A stretch of 64,000 bases of DNA from contig JAEUPB010000016.1 in the NCBI GenBank assembly GCA_016789955.1, positions 1-64,000 of the forward strand, written 5' to 3'. Below the pieces are notes generated by a model, which saw only the letters and a program-made list of their open reading frames with translations, was not told the origin of the DNA and ran no database searches. This stretch comes from Rubrivivax sp. (GTDB taxonomy: Bacteria > Pseudomonadota > Gammaproteobacteria > Burkholderiales > Burkholderiaceae_C). A program made the position numbers and the translations under genes. The number at the start of each line of letters is the position of its first letter. Positions within the stretch are counted from its first letter, which is position 1. Below are positions 37,001 through 46,120 of this stretch, one piece after another.

Positions 37001-40000
37001 CGTGCCGGAGGTGCACGAACTCGTGGTGCCCCGCGGGCGCAGCGAGGGCGAAGACCCGCTGGTCGTGCTGCCCACCCGGCTGACGCTGCGCCTGTGGTGC
37101 TACCGGGGCGCCTCGGAAGACCCGGCGGGCGCCGTCACGCCCGGCCGCTGGCAGCAACACCCGGTCTGGCGCGCGCGCAGCGTGCTGCTGCTGCATGCCT
37201 TCGGGCAATCGGGCGGCATGTACACACTGCCGGAGCTGCAGCCCAACCTCGCCGAGGTGCTGGTGGCCGCAGGCTACGACGTGTGGGTGCTCGAGCACCG
37301 CATCAGCACGCGGCTGCCGTACACGATCTTCCCGAGCACCATCGACCAGATCGCCCGCCGCGACATCCCCGCAGCCGTGCAGCACATCCTGCAGGACCTG
37401 CGCGGCCCGGCTCGCGGTGCAGCGCGCCACGTGCCCGCCGACGCGCCGCTGCAGATCCTCGCCTTCGCGCAGTGCATCGGCGGCGCGGCGCTGGCGATGT
37501 CGCTGCTGGACGGCCGGCTGTCGTACCCGCAGGCCGCCGGCCGCAACGGCGAGCTTCCGGTGCAGCTGCCGATGCTCGCCGGCGCGGTCATCTCCCAGAC
37601 GCATCCGTTCCTGGTGGGCAGCGCGATCACGCGGGCCAAGACCTGGCTGCCCGGGCTGCTGCGCAACCTGCTCGACGGCGGCGCCGTGCCACTGGCCGTG
37701 CGCGGGCCGGTGGAGACGCTGCCCGAGGCCTGGGTGGACCGGCTGCTGGCCAGCCTGCCTGTGCCCGCCAGCGAGCACTGCCCGCACGAGCGTGACCTGC
37801 GCACGCGGCAGGACGCCTGCGCCACCTGCCGCCGCATCCGCTTCATCGAAGCGCCGCTGTTCAAGCACGCGAACCTCAGCAGCCCGGTACACGAGGCCCT
37901 GCCGAGACTCTTCGGTGCCGCGAACCTGCAGCTCTTCGCGCACGCCGCGTTGTGCGTCGAACACGAGCGGCTGGTCGACAACGACGGGCGGCCGGTCTAC
38001 GTGCACGACGAGCGCATGCGGCGCCACTTCGGTCTGCCGCTGGCCTTCCTGCATGGTGCGCAGAACGAGTTGTTCGACGTGGCGAGCGCCCGCCGCAGCG
38101 CTGCCGAGTACGCGCGCCTGTTCCCCGGCCTCGCCCGGCAGGTGGGCGAGGCCCTGGGGCAGCCCGAAGGCGGCGCGGCCTGGATCGTCGACGGGCTCGC
38201 GCATGTCGACGTCGTCATCGGGCGCGACGCGCCGGCGCGGGTCTTCCAGCCGCTGGCGCGGTGGTTCGACCGGTTGCTCGAACACGCCCACCAGGATGCC
38301 GCCGCGCCCGCGCTGCGCACGGTGCTCACCGCACGGCCGCCGCGGGCAGGCCCGTGGATCGGGCACGTGCAGCCTGCGCCGGGCCCAGCCGAACAGAACG
38401 GCGGGGAGCGGCGGTGGCAGGTGCGCATCGCCTTCCTCGTCGACGACCGCTACTCCGAGGGCAAGCAGGGAGCGGACGGCCCACCGGGCACGCGCACCTG
38501 GGCCTGGGTGCGCGTGCGCACGCGCGGCGGCGCCACAGCGCCGGCCCAGGTGCTGCCGCTGGCCATCGTGCCGTACCAGCAGCAACCGGGCGGGCGTCTG
38601 CCGCGCACCGCGGGCTACCGCATCGCTCATGGCACGGTGGACGTGGCCGTGCCTGATGGCACCCTGGCGCACGATCTGCGTGGATACACGGTGCACGAGG
38701 CGCTGGTGGCCGAAGGCGCCAACCGACCGCCCGAGTACCTGCTCGCCGAGCCGGTTGCGGCAGGTGATGCACCGGCCGGGGCCGGCACGGCCGAAGGCAG
38801 CCTGGCGCTGCTGGTGGCCCGGGCCCGCGACGCCTGCCGACAGGCTCGCCGCGCCGAACGGCTGGCGCGCGGACACGCCTCTGCGCAGCGACTCGAAGCC
38901 CGAGAGCGGGTTGCGGCGCGCGCGCGGCTGTCACGGCAGACCCTTGCGGCGTTGGCCCGGGCAGCCGACGGTGCACCCGGTGACGACATCACCTTCGCCG
39001 CTGCGAGCTGCCGCTACCCCGGCATGGCCATCGACGGCCATCGCGTCGATGCGTCGGTGCGCGAACTGCTCGCCTGGTCGCGCGGCGCGGCCTCGGCGCC
39101 CGCGCCGGTGCCGGCCTTCGCGGTGCTGCTGGGCGACCAGATCTACGCCGACGCCACGGCCGGCGTGGTCGATTCCGACAATCCGCTGGACCGTTACGCG
39201 CCGCGCTACGCCACGGCGCTGGCACATGGCCGGCGCCACCCGCTCGGCGGCCGCCGCGTGGCCTTCGGTGACCTGCTCGCCACGCTGCCCGTTTACCTGA
39301 CGCAGGACGATCACGAGTACCGCGACGGCTGGCCCGGCAGCGGCCCCATCGAGGCCGGGCGCGCGCAGGGTCGAACGCGCGAAAGGCGCATCGTTCAGCT
39401 GGCCGACGCCGCGGCCACCGCCTTCCAGCGCCTGCACATGCCGGCGACGTGGCCCGGCGCGACGAGCTATGCGTTCCGCCATGGCCCGCTGCGCTGCTTC
39501 GTGCTGGACACGCGCAGCCACCGACAGGTGTCGCCGCAACGCATCGTGCATCCCGACGACTGGGAGCGCCTGCGCGCCTGGCTGGCCGATCCCGAGGCGG
39601 CGACGCACCTCAATTGCATCGCCACCGGCAGCGTGATGCTGCCGCGCCTGCAGCCCGGCTGCAATCCGGCCGACCCCGGCGAGGACACGATGGCCTGGTG
39701 CGAGCCCGATCGCCGCGAGCTGCTGCGCCTGCTCGGCGCAGCCGCCGGCGCCCCGCAGCCGCGCCGCTTCCTGCTGCTGTCGGGCGACTACCACCTGAGC
39801 GTGGCGCTGCGGGTGCACGTGCAGGGCCAGGCCCGCGGCGCGGCGATCGTGGCGCCCCCCCTCTACGCGCCCCTGGCCTACGCGAACATCCCGCTCGGCG
39901 CGCTGGACCTCGACGAAGACCTGCACACGCTCGGCCTGCGCCTGGAAGCACTCGACCGCCGCGACGGCAGCGGCTTCGACACGCTGCAGGTGAGCCGGCG

Positions 40001-40103
40001 CGAGGGCGGCTTCCGGATCACGCTCGTGCAGTGGCTGCACGACCACGCCGCCGGAGCCGCCGCAGCGCTGCGCACGAGCCCGCTGGAGATCGTTCTCGAC
40101 TGA
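34065..40103 (+). CDS. Giant fusion: GMC oxidoreductase + membrane helix + alpha/beta hydrolase + PhoD-like phosphoesterase
   Basis: One 2012-residue frame. (1) Residues 1-590: GMC flavoenzyme, cholesterol-oxidase-like, with FAD motif GSGYGG (28-33), a cysteine cluster CTRCGDCATGC (198-208), and the active-site pair His520 in HPLGGC and Asn568 in SLGVNPLLT. (2) A Pro/Ala linker (about 595-640), an unassigned segment, then a membrane helix (about 741-763). (3) A region to about 1030 typical of GMC-hydrolase fusions. (4) An alpha/beta hydrolase (about 1035-1470) with LLLHAFGQSGG, nucleophile elbow FAQCIGG (Cys1137 in place of Ser), probable acid near Asn1334/Glu1335, His1380 and a Cys/His cluster (1239-1255). 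(5) A PhoD-like domain (about 1640-2012) with ligands Cys1649, Asp1691, Tyr1694, Asp1749, Asp1908 and His1910. No signal peptide is seen. It follows the hybrid kinase by 15 nt. The reaction is unknown; a sterol- or lipid-like substrate is inference. Confidence 0.88.
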   Translation: MPTAPHRLATPLEAWPADRQHVDTLVIGSGYGGAVAALRLARAGREVLVIERGSEFAPGDFPDDVAQLPKFLRAPALHGRGVTGSAHGLFDWHVGGAVLSLTANGLGGGSLINAGVAIEPDADVLQQPCWPAPLRSGTDVGKHSMARAFRRARRTLGARTWHDEEPLPKSRALERLAPHLRRGARARAVRVTIDGRACTRCGDCATGCNVPGAKLTLRETYLTGAVRRGAQLVTGGSAYLVTPPGPGAAFGDDRWQVWVVPTGRLASLDTQASVLACEHGRRFTAQRLIIAAGTFGSAELLQRSREHHGAAFPLSPALGKRYSGNGDSLSFVVGNPQPVHAEGRAHHQGPPVGPTITRIVDLRRETHGRRKGRPLAMAERLVVEDGATPLALQRFTREMLATSFTLAESEQFGMRRLVSAAGLDLLSSAAMARHTQVLLTMGHDGSAGHLVRLGDRDTTVPYWPGPLETLPTYRRQARMFQRAERGGGVHLDAPSWQLMPPAAERLMSGPKATRSQLTVHPLGGCVMADRYEDGVVDHRGRAWRSPGQPWRGLYVLDGSIVPTSLGVNPLLTITALAERAMTFLLEEAEEGSASPGHDTDEAATPPPRAARPAPSPAEAVRAAEAARPSAANVDGEFDVSLFERLVCAADQLRGPRRGADEPGTAAELRLEMGSAHWLHVWDDPRHRVELRRGRLRLQAPSEKRDGSPTTLDYDVQDGWFELLPAADHVPFERGSRRRSWIVTVLLVLWLFTWHLNVFVTWWVQRGRDDLLRSRRDDQMPAGLRGAFDYGRSLVAGLMQAAERRTMRYRLRLVRRGTGDAPQNLLLLGTKPIGYGATWTQLARWWWRHRADAGSGRGVPPPRPTFWSQVTDPRIVLLTGTSAGPLRTWVAERWPRLAGAWAWGRFEVDGAELVSQAPLLLNRGDLTGGMVAQAAYPLHFLRYALKTHLFELRLPDYSGSAPLDACDPPEAIRGPDGKPLVPEVHELVVPRGRSEGEDPLVVLPTRLTLRLWCYRGASEDPAGAVTPGRWQQHPVWRARSVLLLHAFGQSGGMYTLPELQPNLAEVLVAAGYDVWVLEHRISTRLPYTIFPSTIDQIARRDIPAAVQHILQDLRGPARGAARHVPADAPLQILAFAQCIGGAALAMSLLDGRLSYPQAAGRNGELPVQLPMLAGAVISQTHPFLVGSAITRAKTWLPGLLRNLLDGGAVPLAVRGPVETLPEAWVDRLLASLPVPASEHCPHERDLRTRQDACATCRRIRFIEAPLFKHANLSSPVHEALPRLFGAANLQLFAHAALCVEHERLVDNDGRPVYVHDERMRRHFGLPLAFLHGAQNELFDVASARRSAAEYARLFPGLARQVGEALGQPEGGAAWIVDGLAHVDVVIGRDAPARVFQPLARWFDRLLEHAHQDAAAPALRTVLTARPPRAGPWIGHVQPAPGPAEQNGGERRWQVRIAFLVDDRYSEGKQGADGPPGTRTWAWVRVRTRGGATAPAQVLPLAIVPYQQQPGGRLPRTAGYRIAHGTVDVAVPDGTLAHDLRGYTVHEALVAEGANRPPEYLLAEPVAAGDAPAGAGTAEGSLALLVARARDACRQARRAERLARGHASAQRLEARERVAARARLSRQTLAALARAADGAPGDDITFAAASCRYPGMAIDGHRVDASVRELLAWSRGAASAPAPVPAFAVLLGDQIYADATAGVVDSDNPLDRYAPRYATALAHGRRHPLGGRRVAFGDLLATLPVYLTQDDHEYRDGWPGSGPIEAGRAQGRTRERRIVQLADAAATAFQRLHMPATWPGATSYAFRHGPLRCFVLDTRSHRQVSPQRIVHPDDWERLRAWLADPEAATHLNCIATGSVMLPRLQPGCNPADPGEDTMAWCEPDRRELLRLLGAAAGAPQPRRFLLLSGDYHLSVALRVHVQGQARGAAIVAPPLYAPLAYANIPLGALDLDEDLHTLGLRLEALDRRDGSGFDTLQVSRREGGFRITLVQWLHDHAAGAAAALRTSPLEIVLD

Positions 40104-40155
40104 CCGCGCCGGCTGCATCGCAAGGCGACCCGGCCGGGCTTCCTAGAATCGGGGC

Positions 40156-42225
40156 ATGCCCCGCAAGCTTTTCGTCACCACCGCGCTCCCCTACGCCAAC
40201 GCCCCGTTCCACATCGGCCACATGATGGAGTACATCCAGGCCGACATCTGGGTGCGGCTGCAGCGCATGCTGGGGCACGAGGTGCATTTCGTCTGCGCCG
40301 ACGACGCCCACGGCGCGCCGATCATGATCGCCGCCGAGAAGGCGGGCAAGACGCCGCAGCAGTTCGTGGCCGAGCTGGCCGCCGGCCGCAAGCCCTTCCT
40401 CGACGGCTTCCACATCGCCTTCGACAACTGGCACAGCACCGACGCGCCCGAGAACCGCGAGCTGGTCACGTCCATCTACCTCGCGCTCCAGCGCGCCGGG
40501 CTGATCGAGACGCGCACGATCGAGCAGTTCTACGACCCCGACAAGGGCATGTTCCTGCCCGACCGGTTCATCAAGGGCGAGTGCCCGAAGTGCGGGGCGA
40601 AGGACCAGTACGGCGACAACTGCGAGGTCTGCGGCTCGGTCTACGCTCCCACCGACCTGAAGAACCCGTACTCCGCGCTGTCAGGCGCCACGCCGGTGCT
40701 ACGCACCAGCGACCACTACTTCTTCCGCTTGTCGGACCCGCGTTGCGTCGAGTTCCTGGAGTCATGGACGCAGGACGGCCGGCTGCAGCCCGAGGTGGCC
40801 AACAAGGTGCGCGAGTGGTTCACGCGCGACGAAGCCGGCCGCGTCGGCCTGAGCGACTGGGACATCAGCCGCGACCCGCCGTACTTCGGCTTCGAGATCC
40901 CCGATGCGCCGGGCAAGTACTTCTACGTCTGGCTCGACGCACCGGTGGGCTACCTGGCCTCGCTGAAGAACCGCCTGGGGAAGATCGGCATCGATTTCGA
41001 GCGCTACCTCGCCGATCCGGAGGTCGAGCAGATCCACTTCATCGGCAAGGACATCGTCACTTTCCACACGCTGTTCTGGCCCGCGATCCTGAAGTTCAGT
41101 GGGCGCAAGACGCCGGACCGCGTCTACGTGCACGGCCACCTGACCGTGAACAACGAGAAGATGAGCAAGAGCCGCGGCACCGGCATCAGCCCGCTGCGCT
41201 ACCTCGAGATCGGCATGAACGCCGAGTGGCTGCGCTACTACATCGCGGCCAAGCTCAACGCCCGCGTCGAGGACCTCGACTTCAACCCCGACGACTTCAT
41301 GGCGCGCGTCAACGCCGACCTCGTCGGCAAGTACGTGAACATCGCCAGCCGCGCCGCCGGCTTCATCAGCAAGCGCTTCGAGGGGCGCCTGTCGGGTGAC
41401 GTGGGCGTGGAAGGCCGCGCGCTGCTCGACGGGCTGCGCGCCCATGCGGAGACGGTGCGCGAGCTGTACGACACGCGCGAGTTCGGCAAGGCCCTGCGCG
41501 AGGTGATGCTGCTGGCCGATCGCGTCAACGGGTACGTCGACGCGCACAAGCCGTGGGAGCTGGCGAAGCAGCCCGGCATGGAGGGCGCGCTGCACGACGC
41601 CTGCACGGTGTGCATCGAGGCCTTCCGCATCCTCACGGTCTACCTCAAGCCGGTGCTGCCGGTGCTGGCGGAGCGCGTGGAGCAGTTCCTCGGCATCGAG
41701 CCGCTGCGCTGGGCCGATGCACAGCGCTCCATCCTGCATGGCGCCGGCCACCGCATCCGCGACTACCGCCACCTGATGCAGCGCGTGGAAGGCAAGCACC
41801 TGGAGGCCCTGTTCGAGCCGCCGGCGGCACCCGCCGAAGCTGCCCCTGCCGCGCCCGCGCCGCCCGGCGGCGAGGCGATCGCCCCCACCATCGCGATCGA
41901 CGATTTCGCCAAGATCGACCTGCGCCTCGCGCGCATCGTCGAGGCCCGGGCCGTGGAAGGCAGCACCAAGCTGCTGCAACTCACGCTGGATGCCGGCGAG
42001 GGGCGCTTGCGCAACGTGTTCAGCGGCATCGCCAGCGCCTACCAGCCCGAGCAGCTGGCCGGCAAGCTCACGGTGCTGGTGGCCAACCTGGCGCCGCGCA
42101 AGATGAAGTTCGGTGTCAGCGAGGGCATGGTGCTGGCCGCCAGCCACGCCGACGAGAAGGCACACCCGGGTCTCCACGTGCTGGAGCCGTGGCCGGGCGC
42201 CGTGCCCGGGCTGCGCGTGCGCTGA
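40156..42225 (+). CDS. metG: Methionyl-tRNA synthetase
   Basis: A 689-residue class I aminoacyl-tRNA synthetase charging tRNA-Met. The HIGH motif is at residues 19-22. The zinc-knuckle cysteines are C143, C146, C156 and C159, and the KMSKS loop is in [15 protein letters not shown] (about 335). The C-terminal OB-fold tRNA-binding module (about 580-689) begins [14 protein letters not shown], linked by an Ala/Pro stretch. Length is that of the E. coli-type dimeric enzyme. Confidence 0.97.
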   Translation: MPRKLFVTTALPYANAPFHIGHMMEYIQADIWVRLQRMLGHEVHFVCADDAHGAPIMIAAEKAGKTPQQFVAELAAGRKPFLDGFHIAFDNWHSTDAPENRELVTSIYLALQRAGLIETRTIEQFYDPDKGMFLPDRFIKGECPKCGAKDQYGDNCEVCGSVYAPTDLKNPYSALSGATPVLRTSDHYFFRLSDPRCVEFLESWTQDGRLQPEVANKVREWFTRDEAGRVGLSDWDISRDPPYFGFEIPDAPGKYFYVWLDAPVGYLASLKNRLGKIGIDFERYLADPEVEQIHFIGKDIVTFHTLFWPAILKFSGRKTPDRVYVHGHLTVNNEKMSKSRGTGISPLRYLEIGMNAEWLRYYIAAKLNARVEDLDFNPDDFMARVNADLVGKYVNIASRAAGFISKRFEGRLSGDVGVEGRALLDGLRAHAETVRELYDTREFGKALREVMLLADRVNGYVDAHKPWELAKQPGMEGALHDACTVCIEAFRILTVYLKPVLPVLAERVEQFLGIEPLRWADAQRSILHGAGHRIRDYRHLMQRVEGKHLEALFEPPAAPAEAAPAAPAPPGGEAIAPTIAIDDFAKIDLRLARIVEARAVEGSTKLLQLTLDAGEGRLRNVFSGIASAYQPEQLAGKLTVLVANLAPRKMKFGVSEGMVLAASHADEKAHPGLHVLEPWPGAVPGLRVR

Positions 42226-42388
42226 CCCGTGCGCTGAACGCCAGCCGGCCCGAACCCTTCGATGCAACACCGCACCTGCACCTGCCCGCGAGCGCTGTCG
42301 CGCCGCCGGCGCTTCATCGCGCTGCGGCATCACTGCGGTCCTCCCGAGCGGCATCCGCCCATGCCGATGCCCGCACCCCGGAGGACCC

Positions 42389-44071
42389 ATGCTACGTTCC
42401 CAGCTCCACCCCTTTCGCCCTCGCCTGCTCGACGCGCTGCGCGGGTATGACCGCGGCCGATTCGTCGCCGATGCCGGCGCCGGGCTCACGGTCGGCATCG
42501 TCGCGCTGCCGCTGGCGATGGCCTTCGCGATCGCCTCGGGGGTCAAACCCGAGCAAGGCATCTTCACCGCGATCATCGCCGGCTTCCTGATCTCGGCCCT
42601 CGGCGGCTCGCAGGTGCAGATCGGCGGGCCGGCCGGTGCCTTCATCGTCATCGTCTACGGCATCGTCGAGCGCTACGGGCTGGCCAACCTGCTGATCTCC
42701 ACGATGCTGGCCGGGGTGCTGCTGGTGCTGATGGGCCTGTTCAAGCTCGGCGCGCTGGTGCGCTACGTGCCGGTGGCCATCGTGATCGGCTTCACCAACG
42801 GCATCGCGGTGCTGATCGGGCTCTCACAGGTGAAGGACTTCCTCGGGCTGACCACCGCCAAGCTGCCAGCCGACTTCTTCTCGCTGATCGGCGTGCTGGT
42901 GCAGGCGCTGCCGTCGATCAACCTGCACGCCGTGGCGATCGCCTCGGCGGTGCTGGCGCTCGTCGTGCTGTGGCCCAAGGGCTACAACGACAGCTCGTCG
43001 CGCGTGGTGCGGGTGATCGCGCGGCTGCCGGGCACCGTGGTCGCGCTGGTCGGCGCGACGCTGGCGGTGGTGCTGCTGCAACTGCCGGTGGAGACGATCG
43101 GCACGCGCTTCGGCGGCATCCCCCAGGCGCTGCCGGGGCTGCAGTGGCCCGAGCCGAGCTGGGCCGCGGCCAAGCAACTCGTGATCCCCACGGTGACCAT
43201 CGCGCTGCTCGGCGCGATCGAGTCGCTGCTGTGCGCGCGCGTGGCCGACAACATGGCCGCCGAGCGGCCCGGCTACGTCCGCCACGACCCGAACCAGGAG
43301 CTGATGGCGCAAGGGGTGGCCAACTTCGTGGCGCCGCTCTTCGGCGGCATCCCGGCCACCGGCACCATCGCGCGCACCGTCACCAACGTGCGGGCCGGTG
43401 GCGCCACGCCGGTGGCCGGCATGCTGCACGCGGCCACGTTGCTGGTGATCGTGCTGGCCGCCGCGCCGCTGGCGATGAACGTGCCGCTGGCGGCCCTGGC
43501 CGGCATCCTGATGTTCGTGGCCTGGAACATGGGCGAGTGGCGCGAGTTCCCGCGCCTGATGAAGTTCAACCTCACCTACCGCACCATCCTGCTGGGCACC
43601 TTCCTGCTGACCGTGATCTTCGACCTGACGGTGGCGGTGGAAGTGGGGCTGCTGCTGTCGTGCTTCTTCTTCATCTGGCGCATGAGCCAGCTGTTCCGCG
43701 CCGAGCCGGCGCACGACCCTGCCACCCCGCAGGGCGTGCAGGTGGTGAAGCTGTTCGGCTCGCTGTTCTTCGGCGCGGTGGGCAAGATCGAAGCGCTCGA
43801 GAACCTGGTGCAGCCGGGCACGCGGGCCCTGGTGCTGGAGATGCACCGCCTCGTGCTGCTGGACACCTCCGGCCTGGACGCGCTGGAGCAGTTGCACCGC
43901 GGGCTGCAGCGCCGCGGCGTCGCCCTGGTGCTGGCCAACGTGAACGAGCAGCCGCTGTCGCTGATGAAGCGCAGCGGCTTCGAGGAGCGCCTGGGCTCCG
44001 AGTACATCGTGCCGACGGTGGCCGACGCCTTCCCCGGCGCCGATCCGGCCCGGCCGTCCGAGGCGGGCTGA
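42389..44071 (+). CDS. SulP-family anion transporter with STAS domain
   Basis: A 560-residue inner-membrane SLC26/SulP protein. The N-terminal transport domain has the signature LTVGIVALPLAMAFAIASGV (about 31-50), GGSQVQIGGPAGAFIVIVYG, and many hydrophobic helices to about 430. A cytoplasmic STAS domain (about 450-550) follows, with VLEMHRLVLLDTSGLDALEQ. Substrates in the family include sulfate, bicarbonate and dicarboxylates; none can be assigned here. The ATG is preceded by GGAGG. The 163-bp gap after metG holds no recognisable feature. Confidence 0.9.
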   Translation: MLRSQLHPFRPRLLDALRGYDRGRFVADAGAGLTVGIVALPLAMAFAIASGVKPEQGIFTAIIAGFLISALGGSQVQIGGPAGAFIVIVYGIVERYGLANLLISTMLAGVLLVLMGLFKLGALVRYVPVAIVIGFTNGIAVLIGLSQVKDFLGLTTAKLPADFFSLIGVLVQALPSINLHAVAIASAVLALVVLWPKGYNDSSSRVVRVIARLPGTVVALVGATLAVVLLQLPVETIGTRFGGIPQALPGLQWPEPSWAAAKQLVIPTVTIALLGAIESLLCARVADNMAAERPGYVRHDPNQELMAQGVANFVAPLFGGIPATGTIARTVTNVRAGGATPVAGMLHAATLLVIVLAAAPLAMNVPLAALAGILMFVAWNMGEWREFPRLMKFNLTYRTILLGTFLLTVIFDLTVAVEVGLLLSCFFFIWRMSQLFRAEPAHDPATPQGVQVVKLFGSLFFGAVGKIEALENLVQPGTRALVLEMHRLVLLDTSGLDALEQLHRGLQRRGVALVLANVNEQPLSLMKRSGFEERLGSEYIVPTVADAFPGADPARPSEAG

Positions 44072-44086
44072 GCCCGGGGCGGCCGC

Positions 44087-44608
44087 TCAGCGGCTGCCGG
44101 ACATGCTGTCGCGCGGGTCGTCCATCGTCGCGGTGGAGACCACGCGGCCCTGGCCGTCGAAGGTGACCCTGAAGACCTTGGCCACCGTGCCGTCCTTGTA
44201 GCGCCAGTCCCAGACCTCCTCGTTCTTCAGCGCGTAGTGCGCCGTCTTCGCGGCCTTGCCGAGCGTGTCCATCACCGCGAGCTTGTCCTGCCCCGGCTGC
44301 ACCTTCGCGAAGCTGGCCGGCGTCAGCAACTGGCGCAGCGAGCTCATCTTGCCGTCAGGGCCGATGACGATCACGTAGTTCGTCCAGCCCTCGGGTTGCC
44401 GCGGGTACTCGAGCACCTTGCTGCCGTCGGGCCGCGTGGACACCGCGGCCGGGTTGCCGAACTGCTTGCGCACGTCGGCCTCGGTGGCCACGCCTTCCTC
44501 GAGCTTCTCGATGCGCTGCGGGTCGCAGGCCGTGAGCAGGGCCGCCGCGGCCAGCGTCGCCACCGCCGCCGCGAACCCGGGGCGCAGGGGTCGTCCTCTT
44601 AGAATCAT
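44087..44608 (-). CDS. SmpA/OmlA (BamE)-like lipoprotein
   Basis: A 173-residue lipoprotein. The signal peptide has a lipobox LLTAC (Cys near residue 28), followed by DPQRIEKLEEGVATEADVRK, which resembles the BamE/OmlA helical start, FGNPAAVSTRPDGSKVLEYP and a C-terminal strand region. It may be outer-membrane attached. The main BamE is usually shorter and next to fur, so this is more likely a paralogue. It converges on sulP and is divergent from the DUF3460 gene by 32 bp. Confidence 0.8.
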   Translation of the reverse strand: MILRGRPLRPGFAAAVATLAAAALLTACDPQRIEKLEEGVATEADVRKQFGNPAAVSTRPDGSKVLEYPRQPEGWTNYVIVIGPDGKMSSLRQLLTPASFAKVQPGQDKLAVMDTLGKAAKTAHYALKNEEVWDWRYKDGTVAKVFRVTFDGQGRVVSTATMDDPRDSMSGSR

Positions 44609-44640
44609 GGACTCGATTGTCGCCTCGCCCGCACCGCGCC

Positions 44641-44841
44641 ATGCCGCTCTTCTGGAAGCCCTACACCTCCGACGTCACCCAGTTCATCGATGAGCTGAAG
44701 CGCAAGAAGCCCACGCTCGAAGCCGAACAACGTGCCGGCCGCGCCTTGCTGTGGGACAAGGCGATCGATCGCGACGCGCAGGCCGACCAGAGCGCTGCGC
44801 GCGTGCGCCAGCAGCCCTACGTCTACCAGACCAAGGCATGA
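44641..44841 (+). CDS. DUF3460 family small protein
   Basis: A 66-residue protein, MPLFWKPYTSDVTQFIDELK onward, with the family pattern KKPTLEAEQRAGRALLWDK. DUF3460 proteins are small and of unknown function, and are found mostly in Burkholderiales beside scpA. The stop overlaps the scpA start by 4 nt, so the two are co-translated. No catalytic residues or membrane segments are evident. Confidence 0.88.
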   Translation: MPLFWKPYTSDVTQFIDELKRKKPTLEAEQRAGRALLWDKAIDRDAQADQSAARVRQQPYVYQTKA

Positions 44842-45677
44842 CCGACCTGCCGCCCTCGCCCGCGCCCGAGACCGCGGCGCTGGAGGGCCCGGTCGACCAG
44901 GTGGCGCTGGCGCGGCTCTACGGCGAGCCGCTGTTCGCTCTGCCGCAGGATCTCTACATCCCGCCCGATGCACTGGAGATCTTCCTCGAGGCCTTCGAAG
45001 GCCCGCTGGACCTGCTGCTGTACCTGATCCGCCGCCAGAACTTCAACATCCTGGACATCCCGATGGCCAGCGTGACGCGGCAGTACCTCGACTACGTCGA
45101 CCAGATCCGCGTGCACAACCTCGAGCTGGCCAGCGAATACCTGCTGATGGCGGCGATGCTGATCGAGATCAAGTCGCGCATGCTGCTGCCGCCGCGCAAG
45201 ACTGCCGACGGCAGCGAGCCCGAGGACCCGCGGGCCGAGCTGGTGCGCCGCCTCGTCGAGTACGAGCAGATCAAGATCGGCGCGATGAAGCTGGACGCGC
45301 TGCCGCTGATCGGCCGCGACTTCCTGCGCGCGCAGGTGCACATCGAGCAGAGCCTCGCGCCGCGATTCCCCGACGTGCACGTGGCCGACCTGCGCGTCGC
45401 TTGGCGCGACATCCTGCAGCGAGCGCGGCTGAACGCGCACCACCTCGTCTCGCGCGAGCAGCTCTCGGTGCGCGAGCACATGAGCCTGGTGCTGCGCCGG
45501 CTGCAGGGCCGCCGCTTCGTCGAGTTCCACGAGCTGTTCGACACCACGCGCGGCATGCCGGTGCTGGTGGTGACCTTCATCGCGATGCTCGAGCTGGCGC
45601 GCGAATCGCTGCTCGAGGTGACGCAGGCCGAGGCCTACGCCCCCATCTACGTGCGGCTGGCCTACCAGCCGAGCTGA
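44838..45677 (+). CDS. scpA: Segregation and condensation protein ScpA
   Basis: A 279-residue kleisin, the bridging subunit of the SMC-ScpAB chromosome-condensing complex. The kleisin signature is [20 protein letters not shown], followed by the helical segment [20 protein letters not shown], and a C-terminal winged helix ends the protein ([20 protein letters not shown]). It is co-translated with DUF3460. No scpB is adjacent. Confidence 0.94.
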   Translation: MTDLPPSPAPETAALEGPVDQVALARLYGEPLFALPQDLYIPPDALEIFLEAFEGPLDLLLYLIRRQNFNILDIPMASVTRQYLDYVDQIRVHNLELASEYLLMAAMLIEIKSRMLLPPRKTADGSEPEDPRAELVRRLVEYEQIKIGAMKLDALPLIGRDFLRAQVHIEQSLAPRFPDVHVADLRVAWRDILQRARLNAHHLVSREQLSVREHMSLVLRRLQGRRFVEFHELFDTTRGMPVLVVTFIAMLELARESLLEVTQAEAYAPIYVRLAYQPS

Positions 45678-45702
45678 CCCATCCCCCCAAGAGGCACCCC
45701 CG

Positions 45703-46101
45703 ATGCGCATCCTCCACACCATGCTCCGCGTGGGCAACCTGCAGCGTTCGATCGACTTCTACCGCGACGTGCTGGGCATGAACCTGCTGCGCACCACCGA
45801 GCGCCCCGACCAGAAGTACGACCTTGCGTTCATGGGCTACGGCACCAACCCCGAGCACGCCGAGATCGAGCTGACCTACAACTACGGGGTCGAGACCTAC
45901 GAGCTCGGCACGGCCTTCGGCCACCTCGCCATCGGCGTGCCCGACGTTGCGGCGACCTGCGCCGCGGTGCGCGACAAGGCCGCCGCGCTGGGCGGCGCGA
46001 TCACGCGCGAGCCCGGGCCCGTCAAGGGCGGCACGACGGTGATCGCCTTCATCGCTGACCCCGATGGCTACAAGATCGAGCTGATCGAGCGCCGGACCTG
46101 A
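45703..46101 (+). CDS. gloA: Lactoylglutathione lyase (glyoxalase I)
   Basis: A 132-residue glyoxalase I that converts the methylglyoxal-glutathione hemithioacetal to S-lactoylglutathione. Metal ligands expected for the nickel-type bacterial enzyme are present: His5, Glu56, His74 and a C-terminal Glu in DGYKIELIE. The motifs [18 protein letters not shown] and AFGHLAIGV are typical. It starts 25 nt after scpA on the same strand. Confidence 0.95.
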   Translation: MRILHTMLRVGNLQRSIDFYRDVLGMNLLRTTERPDQKYDLAFMGYGTNPEHAEIELTYNYGVETYELGTAFGHLAIGVPDVAATCAAVRDKAAALGGAITREPGPVKGGTTVIAFIADPDGYKIELIERRT

Positions 46102-46120
46102 GCGCCCCGCGGAGCCCGGC

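Noticed and set aside
36165-38876. A 903-codon open frame antisense to the giant fusion gene
   Set aside because: Same mirror effect of GC-rich codon bias; the translated product has no domain and the plus-strand frame carries clear catalytic motifs.
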